15,177 bases of DNA from DSWT01 sp049975385 (GTDB lineage Bacteria; Chloroflexota; Anaerolineae; B4-G1; SLSP01), in NCBI GenBank assembly GCA_049975385.1, contig JBNGDO010000130.1:1-15177 (forward strand), written 5' to 3'. The notes under the pieces were generated by a model. That model saw only the letters and a program-made list of their open reading frames with translations, made no database searches and had not been told where the DNA came from. Made by a program: the position numbers and the translations under genes. Below are positions 6,441 through 13,192 of the stretch, one piece after another. Position 1 is the stretch's first letter. Each line of letters opens with the position of its first letter.

Positions 6441-7130
6441 ATGCAGAAAAACATGGTTGTAGGGTTTATGGCTTTGTTCCTAATATTGACGGCGCTGCTG
6501 AGTGGGTGCGGGAATACGTCATCTGCGCCGGCGGCGGCGACAGCAGAGACACCCACCCCGGTATCCCCGGTGGTATCTGTGGCAGCGACGGCGACGCCGG
6601 AGGAAACAAGCGGCGCTGCCGGTGTGCTGGCAACAGTTCTCCGTGACGATTATGCGGATGCGCTCAGCGTGCGCAACCAGTTGGCCTTGGGCACTTTGCG
6701 CCTGGAGGGAACGGTGAACGCCGTCACGCCGGCGCAAGCGGCAGAACTGAAACTCTACTGGCAGGCGCTGCTGGCACTGGCCGCAGATTCCACCAGCGCT
6801 GCCGAAGAGACCGCCGCTCTCCAGACCCAAATCGTCGAGACGCTGACCCCGACGCAACTGGAAGCAATCAATGGACTGGCTTTGACGAATGCACACCTGA
6901 ACGCATTCTACGGCGAACAAGGCGTCGTCATCACGACGCCGGAGCCGGGCGTCACGCCGCAAGGCGGGAAGAACAGCGGATTGAGCCAGGAACAACGCGA
7001 GGCCACACGCACCGCTAACACAGCGTCGGGGACTCCCGTTGGCAGCGGCAGCAATGGCAGCGGAGCAGAACGCCGGGACATTTTGTTGAATACGCTGCTC
7101 GACCTGCTGGTACAACGTGTAGAAGAATGA
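6441..7130 (+). CDS. Lipoprotein with QLALG/LTPxQLEAI helical domain, copy 2
   Basis: The ATG at 6441 follows a weak ribosome binding site, CAGGGAGA (6425-6432), with 8 bases spacing. The product has 229 residues; the signal peptide ends in LLSGC, with lipidated Cys23. A Thr/Pro/Val-rich linker of about 45 residues precedes the helical domain: ADALSVRNQLALGTLRLEGT, VTPAQAAELKLYWQAL, LQTQIVETLTPTQLEAI. Aligned by eye with the previous gene (residues 45-140 there), the block is near half identical, so the two arose by tandem duplication. The tails differ, but both contain LSPEER/LSQEQR and end in a Leu-rich helix (LLNTLLDLLVQRVEE). The gene ends the cluster; a gap of about 120 bases with a weak hairpin follows. 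No catalytic motifs are seen. The function is unassigned; a sensory or chaperone role for the exporter is inferred. Confidence 0.8.
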   Translation: MQKNMVVGFMALFLILTALLSGCGNTSSAPAAATAETPTPVSPVVSVAATATPEETSGAAGVLATVLRDDYADALSVRNQLALGTLRLEGTVNAVTPAQAAELKLYWQALLALAADSTSAAEETAALQTQIVETLTPTQLEAINGLALTNAHLNAFYGEQGVVITTPEPGVTPQGGKNSGLSQEQREATRTANTASGTPVGSGSNGSGAERRDILLNTLLDLLVQRVEE

Positions 7131-7161
7131 ATCATCGAGTTCGTTAAAACCATGGCCCCCT

Positions 7162-7185
7162 CCGGTTCATTGGTGACGTAACCGG
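7162..7185. terminator. Weak hairpin in the convergent gap
   Basis: A 6-bp stem, CCGGTT (7162-7167) and AACCGG (7180-7185), with a 12-base loop, lies between the end of the second lipoprotein gene and the end of the opposite-strand small gene. There is no T-run on either side, so a bidirectional terminator is only a possibility. Nothing else was recognised in 7131-7248. Confidence 0.25.
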
Positions 7186-7248
7186 TCAACGCGGCTAACG
7201 ACGGTGTTTTCAGCAATGCTAAACTCGACTGCGGTGAAACTGGTACGT

Positions 7249-7482
7249 TCATTGACTGAATTCCGGCGACAGCGGGAGCCGCTTCACCTCAATCAGTGGC
7301 ATCCCCATATCGCGGATGCGGGCGAGAATGCCGTACAAAGCGGCCTGATCCACCACCGGGCCGGTGAGCAGCGTCTCGCCTTCCGGCAGCAAGGTCAGCG
7401 TCAGCCCCGCGAACTGCCGGGCGCGGCGCGCATCTATGTGCCCGTGCAGGCGAATTTCGTAAACCGGCATTATGTCATCCAT
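7249..7482 (-). CDS. Conserved small hypothetical protein (77 aa)
   Basis: The ATG at 7482 is preferred because AAAGGAG (7491-7497 on the minus strand) precedes it with about 8 bases spacing; a GTG 18 bases further upstream would overlap that site. The protein has no signal peptide and reads MPVYEIRLHGHIDARRARQF, then LTLLPEGETLLTGPVVDQAAL, ending YGILARIRDMGMPLIEVKRL. From memory this pattern (RIxGHxDARxxxxFxG...TxLxGPVVDQAALHGxLxxIRDLGxPLLxV) is a recurring small cytosolic protein in Chloroflexota and Actinobacteria, with no assigned function. It looks like an alpha/beta fold rather than a DNA-binding domain. It has its own promoter (7514-7543) and lies downstream of the truncated LuxR gene on the same strand, separated by that gene's terminator. 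The transcripts are therefore likely independent. Confidence 0.8.
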   Translation of the reverse strand: MDDIMPVYEIRLHGHIDARRARQFAGLTLTLLPEGETLLTGPVVDQAALYGILARIRDMGMPLIEVKRLPLSPEFSQ

Positions 7483-7513
7483 ATACGCCACTCCTTTCAC
7501 GCGATGTATACAG

Positions 7514-7543
7514 ATTGTACACGACGAGAGGTCAGGTTGTCAC
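7514..7543 (-). promoter_or_regulatory. Promoter of the 77-aa protein gene, with dyad over the -10
   Basis: On the minus strand, GTGACA (7538-7543) and TACAAT (7514-7519) are separated by 18 bases. The -10 overlaps an imperfect dyad, TGTATACAGATTGTACA, on the plus strand at about 7505-7521. A repressor site there is possible. The transcript would begin near 7507, just upstream of the ribosome binding site at 7491-7497. Confidence 0.5.
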
Positions 7544-7575
7544 CTATCCAAAGGTAGGTTTGCCGTGTGAGGCGT

Positions 7576-7607
7576 AAAAAAGCGGGGGTTGCCTGCACAA
7601 ACCCCGC
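7576..7607 (-). terminator. Rho-independent terminator of the LuxR-family gene
   Basis: On the minus strand, GCGGGGTT (7600-7607) pairs with AACCCCCGC (7582-7590, one extra C) around a 9-base loop, and a run of six Ts follows (7576-7581). It lies 17 bases beyond the stop codon of the LuxR-family gene at 7624, the usual place. Confidence 0.85.
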
Positions 7608-7623
7608 GAGGAACGCTGAAACG

Positions 7624-9012
7624 CTATGCCAATAGACCCCATTCGCGCGCGCGGACCACGGCCTGGGTGCGATTGCCTACATCGAGTTTGCTGTAGAGGT
7701 TGGTGAGATACCACTTGACCGTGCCCACGCCGATGTACAACGCCGCGCTAATCTCCCGGTTGGAGAGACCATCGGCCAGCAGGCGCAGGATTTCCACTTC
7801 GCGCTCGCTCAGGATTTCGCCGGGAATGGGAAGCGCACTTGCCTTGTAGGATGGGGCCGACACAGTCTCTGCAATCGTTGGAGAGTGTAACAACGCCAGC
7901 AGTTCATCCACAAAGGCGGGGGCCGCAGTGTGCACGTGAGGAAGCAACGCCGCCAGCGCGTCACCTTCATCCAGGAACACCCGCCGCCAGCGCTCCGGCG
8001 CGGCTATCGTCACGGCCTCGTGCAGCGCGTATAGTGCCTCCGCCAGGTGACCCTCACGGTGAAACGCGAGCGCGGTGAGCATTTTCGCTTCGATGACACG
8101 ACGCATCCGCCCGGCGGGCTGCGCCTGGGAGAGGACGGCGTCCAGGAGGGCGTGTGCGCGGCGCGGTTCGCTTTCGGCCAGCAGCACACGAGCCAGCGTG
8201 AGGTCTTCCACGTCGCGCACATAGCCGACCGTGTGCGCGGCGCGGGTCTCCTGATAAGCCCGCGCCCATTGCGCGGCGGCATCGAGACGGCCTTGCATCA
8301 GGTCGAGGCGCGCCTGATGCGCGGCGGCGCGCTGCATCAGCCAGTCGATCTTGTAGGTACGGACAAGTCGCACAAGTTGTGCGAAAAGCTGCTGTGCGCT
8401 GTCGGCGTCGCCCTGGTGGTGCTTGACCCAGGCGAGGAAGCCCAGGGCCATCACCACATCATCGGTGAGGCCCCCTTGTTGTGCCAGCGCCAGTCCCTTC
8501 TGCACGTGCTGTTCAGCGGTTGTTAGCTCGTTGCGCTCACGGGCGATCTCGCCGAGGAAGGCCCACGCCAGTCCCTGCGGCGGGATGGGCGTGCGGCTTA
8601 CGCGCAATGCCTCCTCGCAGGTCTGCACGGCTTCGGTCAGGCGCCCCTGGAGCATTTGCACCTGCGCGGCCTCGCAGCGGGCGTTGATCGCCAGGTAAGC
8701 GACGCTGCCGGCTTCCGCCAGGGCGCCGGCCTGGAGAAAATAGCGTTCGGCCTGGCGCGCGTCGCCGGTATGTTGGTAGGCCGAACCGAGCACATCGAAG
8801 GCGCGGGCGCGGGCGTGCTGCGCCGACTCCGGCAGCCGCACCAATCCTGCTTCTACCCAGCCGATGGCACTCTGCGCGTCACCCTGGATGACGGCGAGCG
8901 TGCCGCGATAGATGTCGGCCAGCGCCAAAAGCGCGCGCGCCTCGTCATCGTCGCGGCCTTGCAGCGCCTGGATCGCGCGCTCAAGCAGGCGTTCCGACTG
9001 CGCGATGCGCCG
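7624..9012 (-). CDS. N-terminally truncated MalT/LAL-type LuxR-family transcriptional regulator
   Basis: The frame has a C-terminal LuxR helix-turn-helix in the last 62 residues (LSEREVEILRLLADGLSNRE, IGVGTVKWYLTNLYSKLDV). A long TPR-like helical region of about 350 residues precedes it (LLERAIQALQGRDDDEARAL; GDAQSAIGWVEAGLVRLP; AEQHVQKGLALAQQGG). This is the C-terminal part of LAL/MalT-type regulators, which are usually 850-950 residues with an N-terminal P-loop STAND ATPase and winged-helix module. Here the homology stops near 9012 and no ATPase motif is present. At that point a plus-strand gene fragment takes over. Translation could only start at internal weak codons, such as TTG at 8928, without a ribosome binding site. 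It is likely a pseudogene, though the DNA-binding domain is intact. Its own terminator (7576-7607) is preserved, which shows the 3' end is original. Confidence 0.75.
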   Translation of the reverse strand, partial: RRIAQSERLLERAIQALQGRDDDEARALLALADIYRGTLAVIQGDAQSAIGWVEAGLVRLPESAQHARARAFDVLGSAYQHTGDARQAERYFLQAGALAEAGSVAYLAINARCEAAQVQMLQGRLTEAVQTCEEALRVSRTPIPPQGLAWAFLGEIARERNELTTAEQHVQKGLALAQQGGLTDDVVMALGFLAWVKHHQGDADSAQQLFAQLVRLVRTYKIDWLMQRAAAHQARLDLMQGRLDAAAQWARAYQETRAAHTVGYVRDVEDLTLARVLLAESEPRRAHALLDAVLSQAQPAGRMRRVIEAKMLTALAFHREGHLAEALYALHEAVTIAAPERWRRVFLDEGDALAALLPHVHTAAPAFVDELLALLHSPTIAETVSAPSYKASALPIPGEILSEREVEILRLLADGLSNREISAALYIGVGTVKWYLTNLYSKLDVGNRTQAVVRAREWGLLA

Positions 9013-9159
9013 AACCTGGACGACATGCGTTGGCGCATCATCCGCCGCTATTACACAGATGAAGCCGCCACGCAGCGTTACGCCGAATCCACCCGTGATC
9101 AGCCCAATGTGCTGCTGGTGGTCACACCGGCGCGCATCCTGAGCCAGGATTTCAATTGA
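9001..9159 (+). pseudogene. 3' fragment of an unidentified protein, abutting the truncated LuxR gene
   Basis: From about 9001 the plus frame reads RDAPNLDDMRWRIIRRYYTD, then EAATQRYAESTRDQPNVLLV and VTPARILSQDFN, ending at TGA 9157. This sequence has a natural mix of residues and looks like the C-terminal 50 residues of a real protein. Just upstream, the same frame is only the antisense of the LuxR gene, so the 5' part is gone. It lies 12 bases before the methyltransferase-like gene, on the same strand, as if they were in one operon. The parent family was not recognised; a plasmid or integrative-element protein is conceivable. No product can be claimed. Confidence 0.5.
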
Positions 9160-9171
9160 AGAGCTATACCG

Positions 9172-9849
9172 ATGTCACCCGAGTCATCACACTCCACCCC
9201 TTATCAGCTTCCGGCTGAGTCCTCACCCGCCTTCGCCCTCACCAACGCGCAGACCATCGCCAAGCGGGTGACCTTACTGCACGAACTGCTTCCCGATGTG
9301 CGCGCCATTGGAGAACTGTGTTGCGGGGACTGCGCGCGGCAATGGGCCGCGTATCGCCAGGCATTTCCCGGTGTTAGCTACCAGGGCTTGGACATTACTC
9401 CGCATATTGTTGCCACTAACCAGGCCCAGGGCATTGCGTGTACCTGCGGCGACGTGCTGGCCCCGGCAACCTTGCGCCTATTCCTTGCCTGTGACGCGCT
9501 CTTTTTCGGGCCGCCGCTCTCGCAAGGGTGCGATGGGCATAACCTGTTGGCTTTTCACGAGGTCGTTCCCACGTACTCTGACTTTGCGCGCTTGCTGTGG
9601 GGCGACTTGGGCTACCAGGGGACATTGATCTGCATCTGCCCCAATACGACAACGATGGGCGACGTGCAACGGCTATATGCGCAGACACGCGCTGTACGAC
9701 CCGATGTCAACCTGCGTTTGCTCCATTACAGCTACGCCACCCGCACTGGACACGATGAGGTTACGCCACTGCGTCTCAAATACGTGGAACTGTGGTTTTC
9801 TACAGTGTTGCCCGATGCGTGGGAAGTGCAGGAGTTGGGGCCGGACTAA
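9172..9849 (+). CDS. Class I SAM-dependent methyltransferase-like protein (225 aa)
   Basis: The ATG at 9172 is preceded only by a weak GAAGAG at 9159-9164 region, and the gene is close behind the preceding fragment. The protein shows motif I-like ELCCGDC (48-54), an acidic end to strand beta-2 (YQGLDI, Asp74), a GDVL block (93-96) and FFGPPLSQGC (111-120) in the place of the catalytic [DNSF]PP[YFW] motif IV. These occur in the right order and spacing for a Rossmann-fold methyltransferase. The proline pair is followed by Leu rather than an aromatic residue, so it is not a standard DNA N6-adenine or N4-cytosine enzyme. Cysteines are unusually common in the first half. The C-terminal half contains LLHYSYATRTGHDEVTPLRL, which I do not recognise. 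The substrate is unknown. The gene ends 46 bases before the next ATG. Confidence 0.55.
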   Translation: MSPESSHSTPYQLPAESSPAFALTNAQTIAKRVTLLHELLPDVRAIGELCCGDCARQWAAYRQAFPGVSYQGLDITPHIVATNQAQGIACTCGDVLAPATLRLFLACDALFFGPPLSQGCDGHNLLAFHEVVPTYSDFARLLWGDLGYQGTLICICPNTTTMGDVQRLYAQTRAVRPDVNLRLLHYSYATRTGHDEVTPLRLKYVELWFSTVLPDAWEVQELGPD

Positions 9850-9895
9850 CTGTTAGATTGCACCACGAATTCCAGGAGACACAGGAGGTGTTCCT

Positions 9896-10420
9896 ATGGT
9901 AGATTGGTTGCAAAGAGCGTTTGAAGAGACAAGCGTCATTTGGATTCTCCTTTCATCGATCATCGGCGGTATTGTTGGTGCGTCAGTGCGGCTGGTGTTC
10001 GAAGTCATCCTTCCGCAGAGACTCCAACAACGCCGTGAAACACTTGCAGTCGAACGTAAATATCGGATTCCTATTCTTTTCGCTACTGAAGAATTGAGAA
10101 ACCGGCTCGGTAACATCATCCGAAATATGAACGCAATCGAGAAAGAGAACTGGCTACAACACAACCCTCCTGGTTATTATTACCTCAGCACCCTATACGT
10201 TGTCGCACAATTTTTTGGCTGGTTTCGTATTTTGCGTAAACGCGTAACTTATCTTGATCTGACTAGCACAAAAGAAACTCGTCGGTTCGAGGGATACCTC
10301 AAGTTGATCGAGAAAGGGTTTTCAGATCCCGGATTGCTGCGCAGCGCGCCCACCGACTTGGCCGGAACATCAGCAGATCGATGGATTTTTTCGTTTTGGC
10401 TTCAAGCCATTGGCGACTAA
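9896..10420 (+). CDS. Membrane-anchored hypothetical protein, first part of a gene interrupted by an in-frame TAA
   Basis: The ATG at 9896 has an ideal site, AGGAGGTG (9883-9890). One membrane segment at about residues 14-38 (VIWILLSSIIGGIVGASVRL) is followed by a soluble helical region: RIPILFATEELRNRLGNIIR, NPPGYYYLSTLYVVAQFFGW, TYLDLTSTKETRRFEGYLKL. It closes with RWIFSFWLQAIGD and a TAA at 10418-10420. The next codon is ATG, and the same frame stays open for another 101 residues whose composition and style continue it. The simplest reading is one protein of about 275 residues split by a single stop codon, which is not a frameshift. The island is AT-richer than its neighbours, indicating separate origin. 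The family is unassigned; it resembles uncharacterised single-pass proteins with a cytosolic domain. Confidence 0.75.
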   Translation: MVDWLQRAFEETSVIWILLSSIIGGIVGASVRLVFEVILPQRLQQRRETLAVERKYRIPILFATEELRNRLGNIIRNMNAIEKENWLQHNPPGYYYLSTLYVVAQFFGWFRILRKRVTYLDLTSTKETRRFEGYLKLIEKGFSDPGLLRSAPTDLAGTSADRWIFSFWLQAIGD

Positions 10421-10726
10421 ATGATTGAAGAACACGATGGTGAGTTTGGCACTATCGGATACGAAACCTTTAGCACCAGATATACTGCCGTTGACCAGGC
10501 ATCTCAACAATGGTGTAACGCGTTAGGTGCGGTCTTTCACGATCTACGCAAGGATGATCTGCGATATCGAAGACTCGTTGCAGTTCATATGATTCTCAAC
10601 GCTTTTGTTGAACACCTCGACCCACAACATTTGCGAACCAAAAAAACCACCGACTTTTCAGATCAACTCGGCAAAGAAGAAATCCGGCGTCTTGAGGAGA
10701 TGATCCAGGATGTCATTCGATTGTGA
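10421..10726 (+). CDS. Second part of the interrupted membrane-anchored protein (same frame)
   Basis: This 101-residue segment begins at the ATG directly after the TAA at 10418-10420, in the same reading frame as the upstream gene. It has no ribosome binding site of its own in front. Its sequence (GTIGYETFSTRYTAVDQASQ, LVAVHMILNAFVEHLDPQHL, ending RRLEEMIQDVIRL) is helical, cytosolic in character and looks like the C-terminal domain of the upstream protein. Translation could arise by restart at the TAAATG junction after termination, giving a separate small protein that can pair with the first. Alternatively it is a pseudogene part or a read-through product. I call the two parts one gene with moderate confidence. 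No terminator is visible after it. Confidence 0.65.
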   Translation: MIEEHDGEFGTIGYETFSTRYTAVDQASQQWCNALGAVFHDLRKDDLRYRRLVAVHMILNAFVEHLDPQHLRTKKTTDFSDQLGKEEIRRLEEMIQDVIRL

Positions 10727-10829
10727 TGTTAAGATAAGAGTAAAGGCGCATCGTAGTCCAACATGCGTGTGTGGCTGACTGGCCGTGGGAATCTCTTTGG
10801 TAACATTTTTCGTGATAGAAAGCGAATGC

Positions 10830-10858
10830 TTGACAGTCAGTCAGAGAGCAGGTACACT
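10830..10858 (+). promoter_or_regulatory. Sigma-70 promoter of the surface operon
   Basis: TTGACA (10830-10835, perfect) and TACACT (10853-10858) are separated by exactly 17 bases. A start near 10865 falls on a small dyad, GATGA-CGT-TCATC (10865-10877), a possible operator. The first gene starts at 11035, so the leader is about 170 bases long. Confidence 0.75.
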
Positions 10859-10864
10859 TTGAGG

Positions 10865-11034
10865 GATGACGTTCATCGTTTACCAGGCGGATTAGGATGG
10901 CAGAGCGCCATTCCGCCAGAGGATGGGGAAATTACGCTTTGACGTAGAACGGACGTGCTTTTGGACCAGGACACGCCCTTCCGATGTGAAGGCGACCGCT
11001 CAGAGCATGCCCTCCAGACTGTTAGGCAACGATC
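10865..11034 (+). promoter_or_regulatory. Structured 5' leader of the O-antigen-ligase operon
   Basis: The 170-base leader between the promoter and the ATG at 11035 holds no gene. It contains several hairpins: the dyad at 10865-10877; a larger stem, GGCGGA (10886-10891) plus ATGGC (10897-10901), paired with GCCAT (10907-10911) and TCCGCC (10912-10917), with loop AGAGC and a 5-base bulge TTAGG; and an imperfect stem at 10974-10994 (CGCCCTTC / GAAGGCG). No known riboswitch class was recognised. Together with 10727-10829, this is the 308-base gap between genes; the first part shows nothing notable. Confidence 0.4.
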
Positions 11035-13143
11035 ATGTCCGGCAAACCGGATAAGTACAACATCGGCGACGCGCTCCTGGAAATGGGCTGGCTGCTGGTA
11101 GCCCTCCTCGTACCGTTGGGTCTCAACCTCTGGGCGCAGCAGCCTTTCGAGCTGCCCAAAGCGGCGGTGCTTCGCACCCTGGCTTGGCTCCTGGCCGGGG
11201 TGTGGCTGGCCGACTGCCTGATCCGGCGGCGCTCACCCTGGCGCGAACTGAAGTGTAATCCCCTGCTCTTCCCGGCGCTAGCCCTGGCCGGCGTACAAGT
11301 GTTGGCCACGGTCTTTGCCGCCGATCGCGGCCTCAGCCTGTGGGGCAGCTACGAACGCGCTCAGGGCACCCTCACGCTGCTGAGCTACGTGCTGCTGTTC
11401 CTGGTGGTCTCGTCGCGACTGCGGATCCTTGACCAGGCGCAGCGGCTGTTGACAGCTATGGTGATGACGGGCGTGCCCCTGGTGGCGCTGGGACTGACCC
11501 AAGCCCTCGGCTGGGACCCTGTCGGTCTGGTCAGTGATGCCCGCTCGCCGCTGTACACGACCCTGGGCCGCTCTAACTTTACCGGGGCCTACCTGGCCCT
11601 GCTACTACCCCTGACCGCTGCGTTGACCGTCACCGCCGCGCAACGTTGGCAGCGACTCGCCGGGAGCGGATTGCTCCTGGCCGAACTGGCCATCATCGGC
11701 CTCACCATGGCGCGGGGCGCTTGGCTGGCGGCCATTATGGCGCTGGGAACGTTGGCCCTGCTCTGGTTCTGGCCACGCCTGCCCCGAAGTTGGCGCCGGG
11801 TGGCCTTCATCATCGGGCTGACGGGCCTGGTGGGAGGGCTGAGCGTCACGCTCTGGCTAGGCCGCCAAGACGGATCAGAAGCAGCGCGGTTGACCATCTG
11901 GCAGGCTACGCTCGAACTCATCGCCCGACGTCCCCTGCTGGGTCACGGTCCCGACGCCCTGGGACTCGTCTTTCCCCGCGTCTACCCGCCGCAGTTGGTC
12001 TACTACCAGGGCCGGGGACTGGCCGTGGATCGCGCTCACAATCTGTTCCTCGACTGGACCGTGACGACTGGACTGTTGGGCTTATTGGCCGGGCTGACCC
12101 TGGTAGCAGCGTTTTTCCGCGCCGGCTGGCGCGCGGCACAGGCGGCGGTAGATCCCCAACGACGGCTTTTGTTGATCGCCTGCCTGGCGGCGGTCGCCGG
12201 CAACCTCGCCGGCAACCTTGTAAGCTTCGATGTCACCGCCACGGCGACGGCGACGTGGTTGCTGCTGGCCTTGCTCTCCTCCCTCGTGGAAGGGGGAAGG
12301 TGGATCTCAGGTGAAGTTGAAGTTCCTCCCGCATCGGAGCAGCACCCCGCTCCGGGGAGAGCGCATTGGCTGCGCTGGCTTCCGGCAGGGCTGGTGCTGG
12401 CAGGTGTGGGCTGGACCGTGGTCCAGTTCAACGTCCGGCCGCTAGCCGCCGACGTGGCGGCCCAGACCGCTGCTCGCCGGTCCGAAAGTGGCAACTGGCC
12501 GGGAGCCATCGAGGCCCTGGAACAAGCCGTTCGCCTGTGGCCGGTCGAACCGGTCCATCACCGGGCGCTAAGCTGGGCCTATCTCCAACGTGCGCTCAAC
12601 CAGGGGCCTTTATCCTGGCTGGAACAGGCTGAGGCTGAACTGTTGGCCGCCCGCGAGTTGCGTCCAGGCGACTATCGCGTCTGGGCGGCGCTGGGTGAGT
12701 TGTACGGCCTATGGGGCAACCGCTGGGAGCCGGCCAAACTGCCGCTGGCCCACGATGCCTACCGCCGGGCGACGACCCTGGCGCCGAATTATGCCATCCT
12801 CTACACCGCCTGGGGCATCGTCGATCTGGAAGGCAATCGGTTCGCGGCAGCCGCAGATCGAGTCCACCAGGCCGTGAACATGGACGCTACCGACGGTTAC
12901 GCTTACACCCACCTGGGCGACGCCGAACTGGCATTGGGGCAGGTCGAGGCGGCCAGGGCCGCCTACCAACAGGCCGTCCGCTGGGAACCGGAACTGCTTC
13001 CGGCCTATGTCGGGCTGGCCACGAGCTCCTGGCGGCTTGGACAGCGCGGTGCTGCCGAGGCAGCCCTGCGGCGGGCCGCACAGATCGACCCCAATCATCC
13101 GGCGATCCGGGCGCTGCAGGAAGAGATGGCCTTGGAACCATGA
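11035..13143 (+). CDS. O-antigen ligase/polymerase-like (Wzy_C) membrane protein with C-terminal TPR domain
   Basis: This is a 702-residue protein with a hydrophobic N-terminal two thirds of roughly ten or more membrane segments (from about residue 18 to 440) and a soluble tail. The signature of the Wzy_C superfamily, RRPLLGHGPDALG near residue 298 followed by DRAHNLFLDWTVTTGLLGLL (H335, N336), is clear. This family transfers or polymerises lipid-linked glycans on the outer face of the membrane, and the variable long loop carrying this motif is the active region. The tail from about 475 has four to five TPR-like repeats (GNWPGAIEALEQAVRLWPVE; LALGQVEAARAAYQQAVRW; GAAEAALRRAAQIDPNHPAI), which suggests protein contacts. 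Start ATG 11035; the ribosome binding site is weak (TTAGGCAA). The next gene, 13193, encodes a secreted repeat protein, so the ligase may glycosylate that product or a related surface layer; this is inference. Family confidence is high. Confidence 0.85.
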   Translation: MSGKPDKYNIGDALLEMGWLLVALLVPLGLNLWAQQPFELPKAAVLRTLAWLLAGVWLADCLIRRRSPWRELKCNPLLFPALALAGVQVLATVFAADRGLSLWGSYERAQGTLTLLSYVLLFLVVSSRLRILDQAQRLLTAMVMTGVPLVALGLTQALGWDPVGLVSDARSPLYTTLGRSNFTGAYLALLLPLTAALTVTAAQRWQRLAGSGLLLAELAIIGLTMARGAWLAAIMALGTLALLWFWPRLPRSWRRVAFIIGLTGLVGGLSVTLWLGRQDGSEAARLTIWQATLELIARRPLLGHGPDALGLVFPRVYPPQLVYYQGRGLAVDRAHNLFLDWTVTTGLLGLLAGLTLVAAFFRAGWRAAQAAVDPQRRLLLIACLAAVAGNLAGNLVSFDVTATATATWLLLALLSSLVEGGRWISGEVEVPPASEQHPAPGRAHWLRWLPAGLVLAGVGWTVVQFNVRPLAADVAAQTAARRSESGNWPGAIEALEQAVRLWPVEPVHHRALSWAYLQRALNQGPLSWLEQAEAELLAARELRPGDYRVWAALGELYGLWGNRWEPAKLPLAHDAYRRATTLAPNYAILYTAWGIVDLEGNRFAAAADRVHQAVNMDATDGYAYTHLGDAELALGQVEAARAAYQQAVRWEPELLPAYVGLATSSWRLGQRGAAEAALRRAAQIDPNHPAIRALQEEMALEP

Positions 13144-13192
13144 AGTTTAGTTTTTTATTCAAGTCAATAAGACAACATTAAGGAGGGAACCA

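Noticed and set aside
8656..9000. Plus-strand coding through the LuxR gene as part of the 9001-9159 fragment
   Set aside because: This part is the antisense of the well-recognised TPR region; only the segment after about 9001 looks like real protein.
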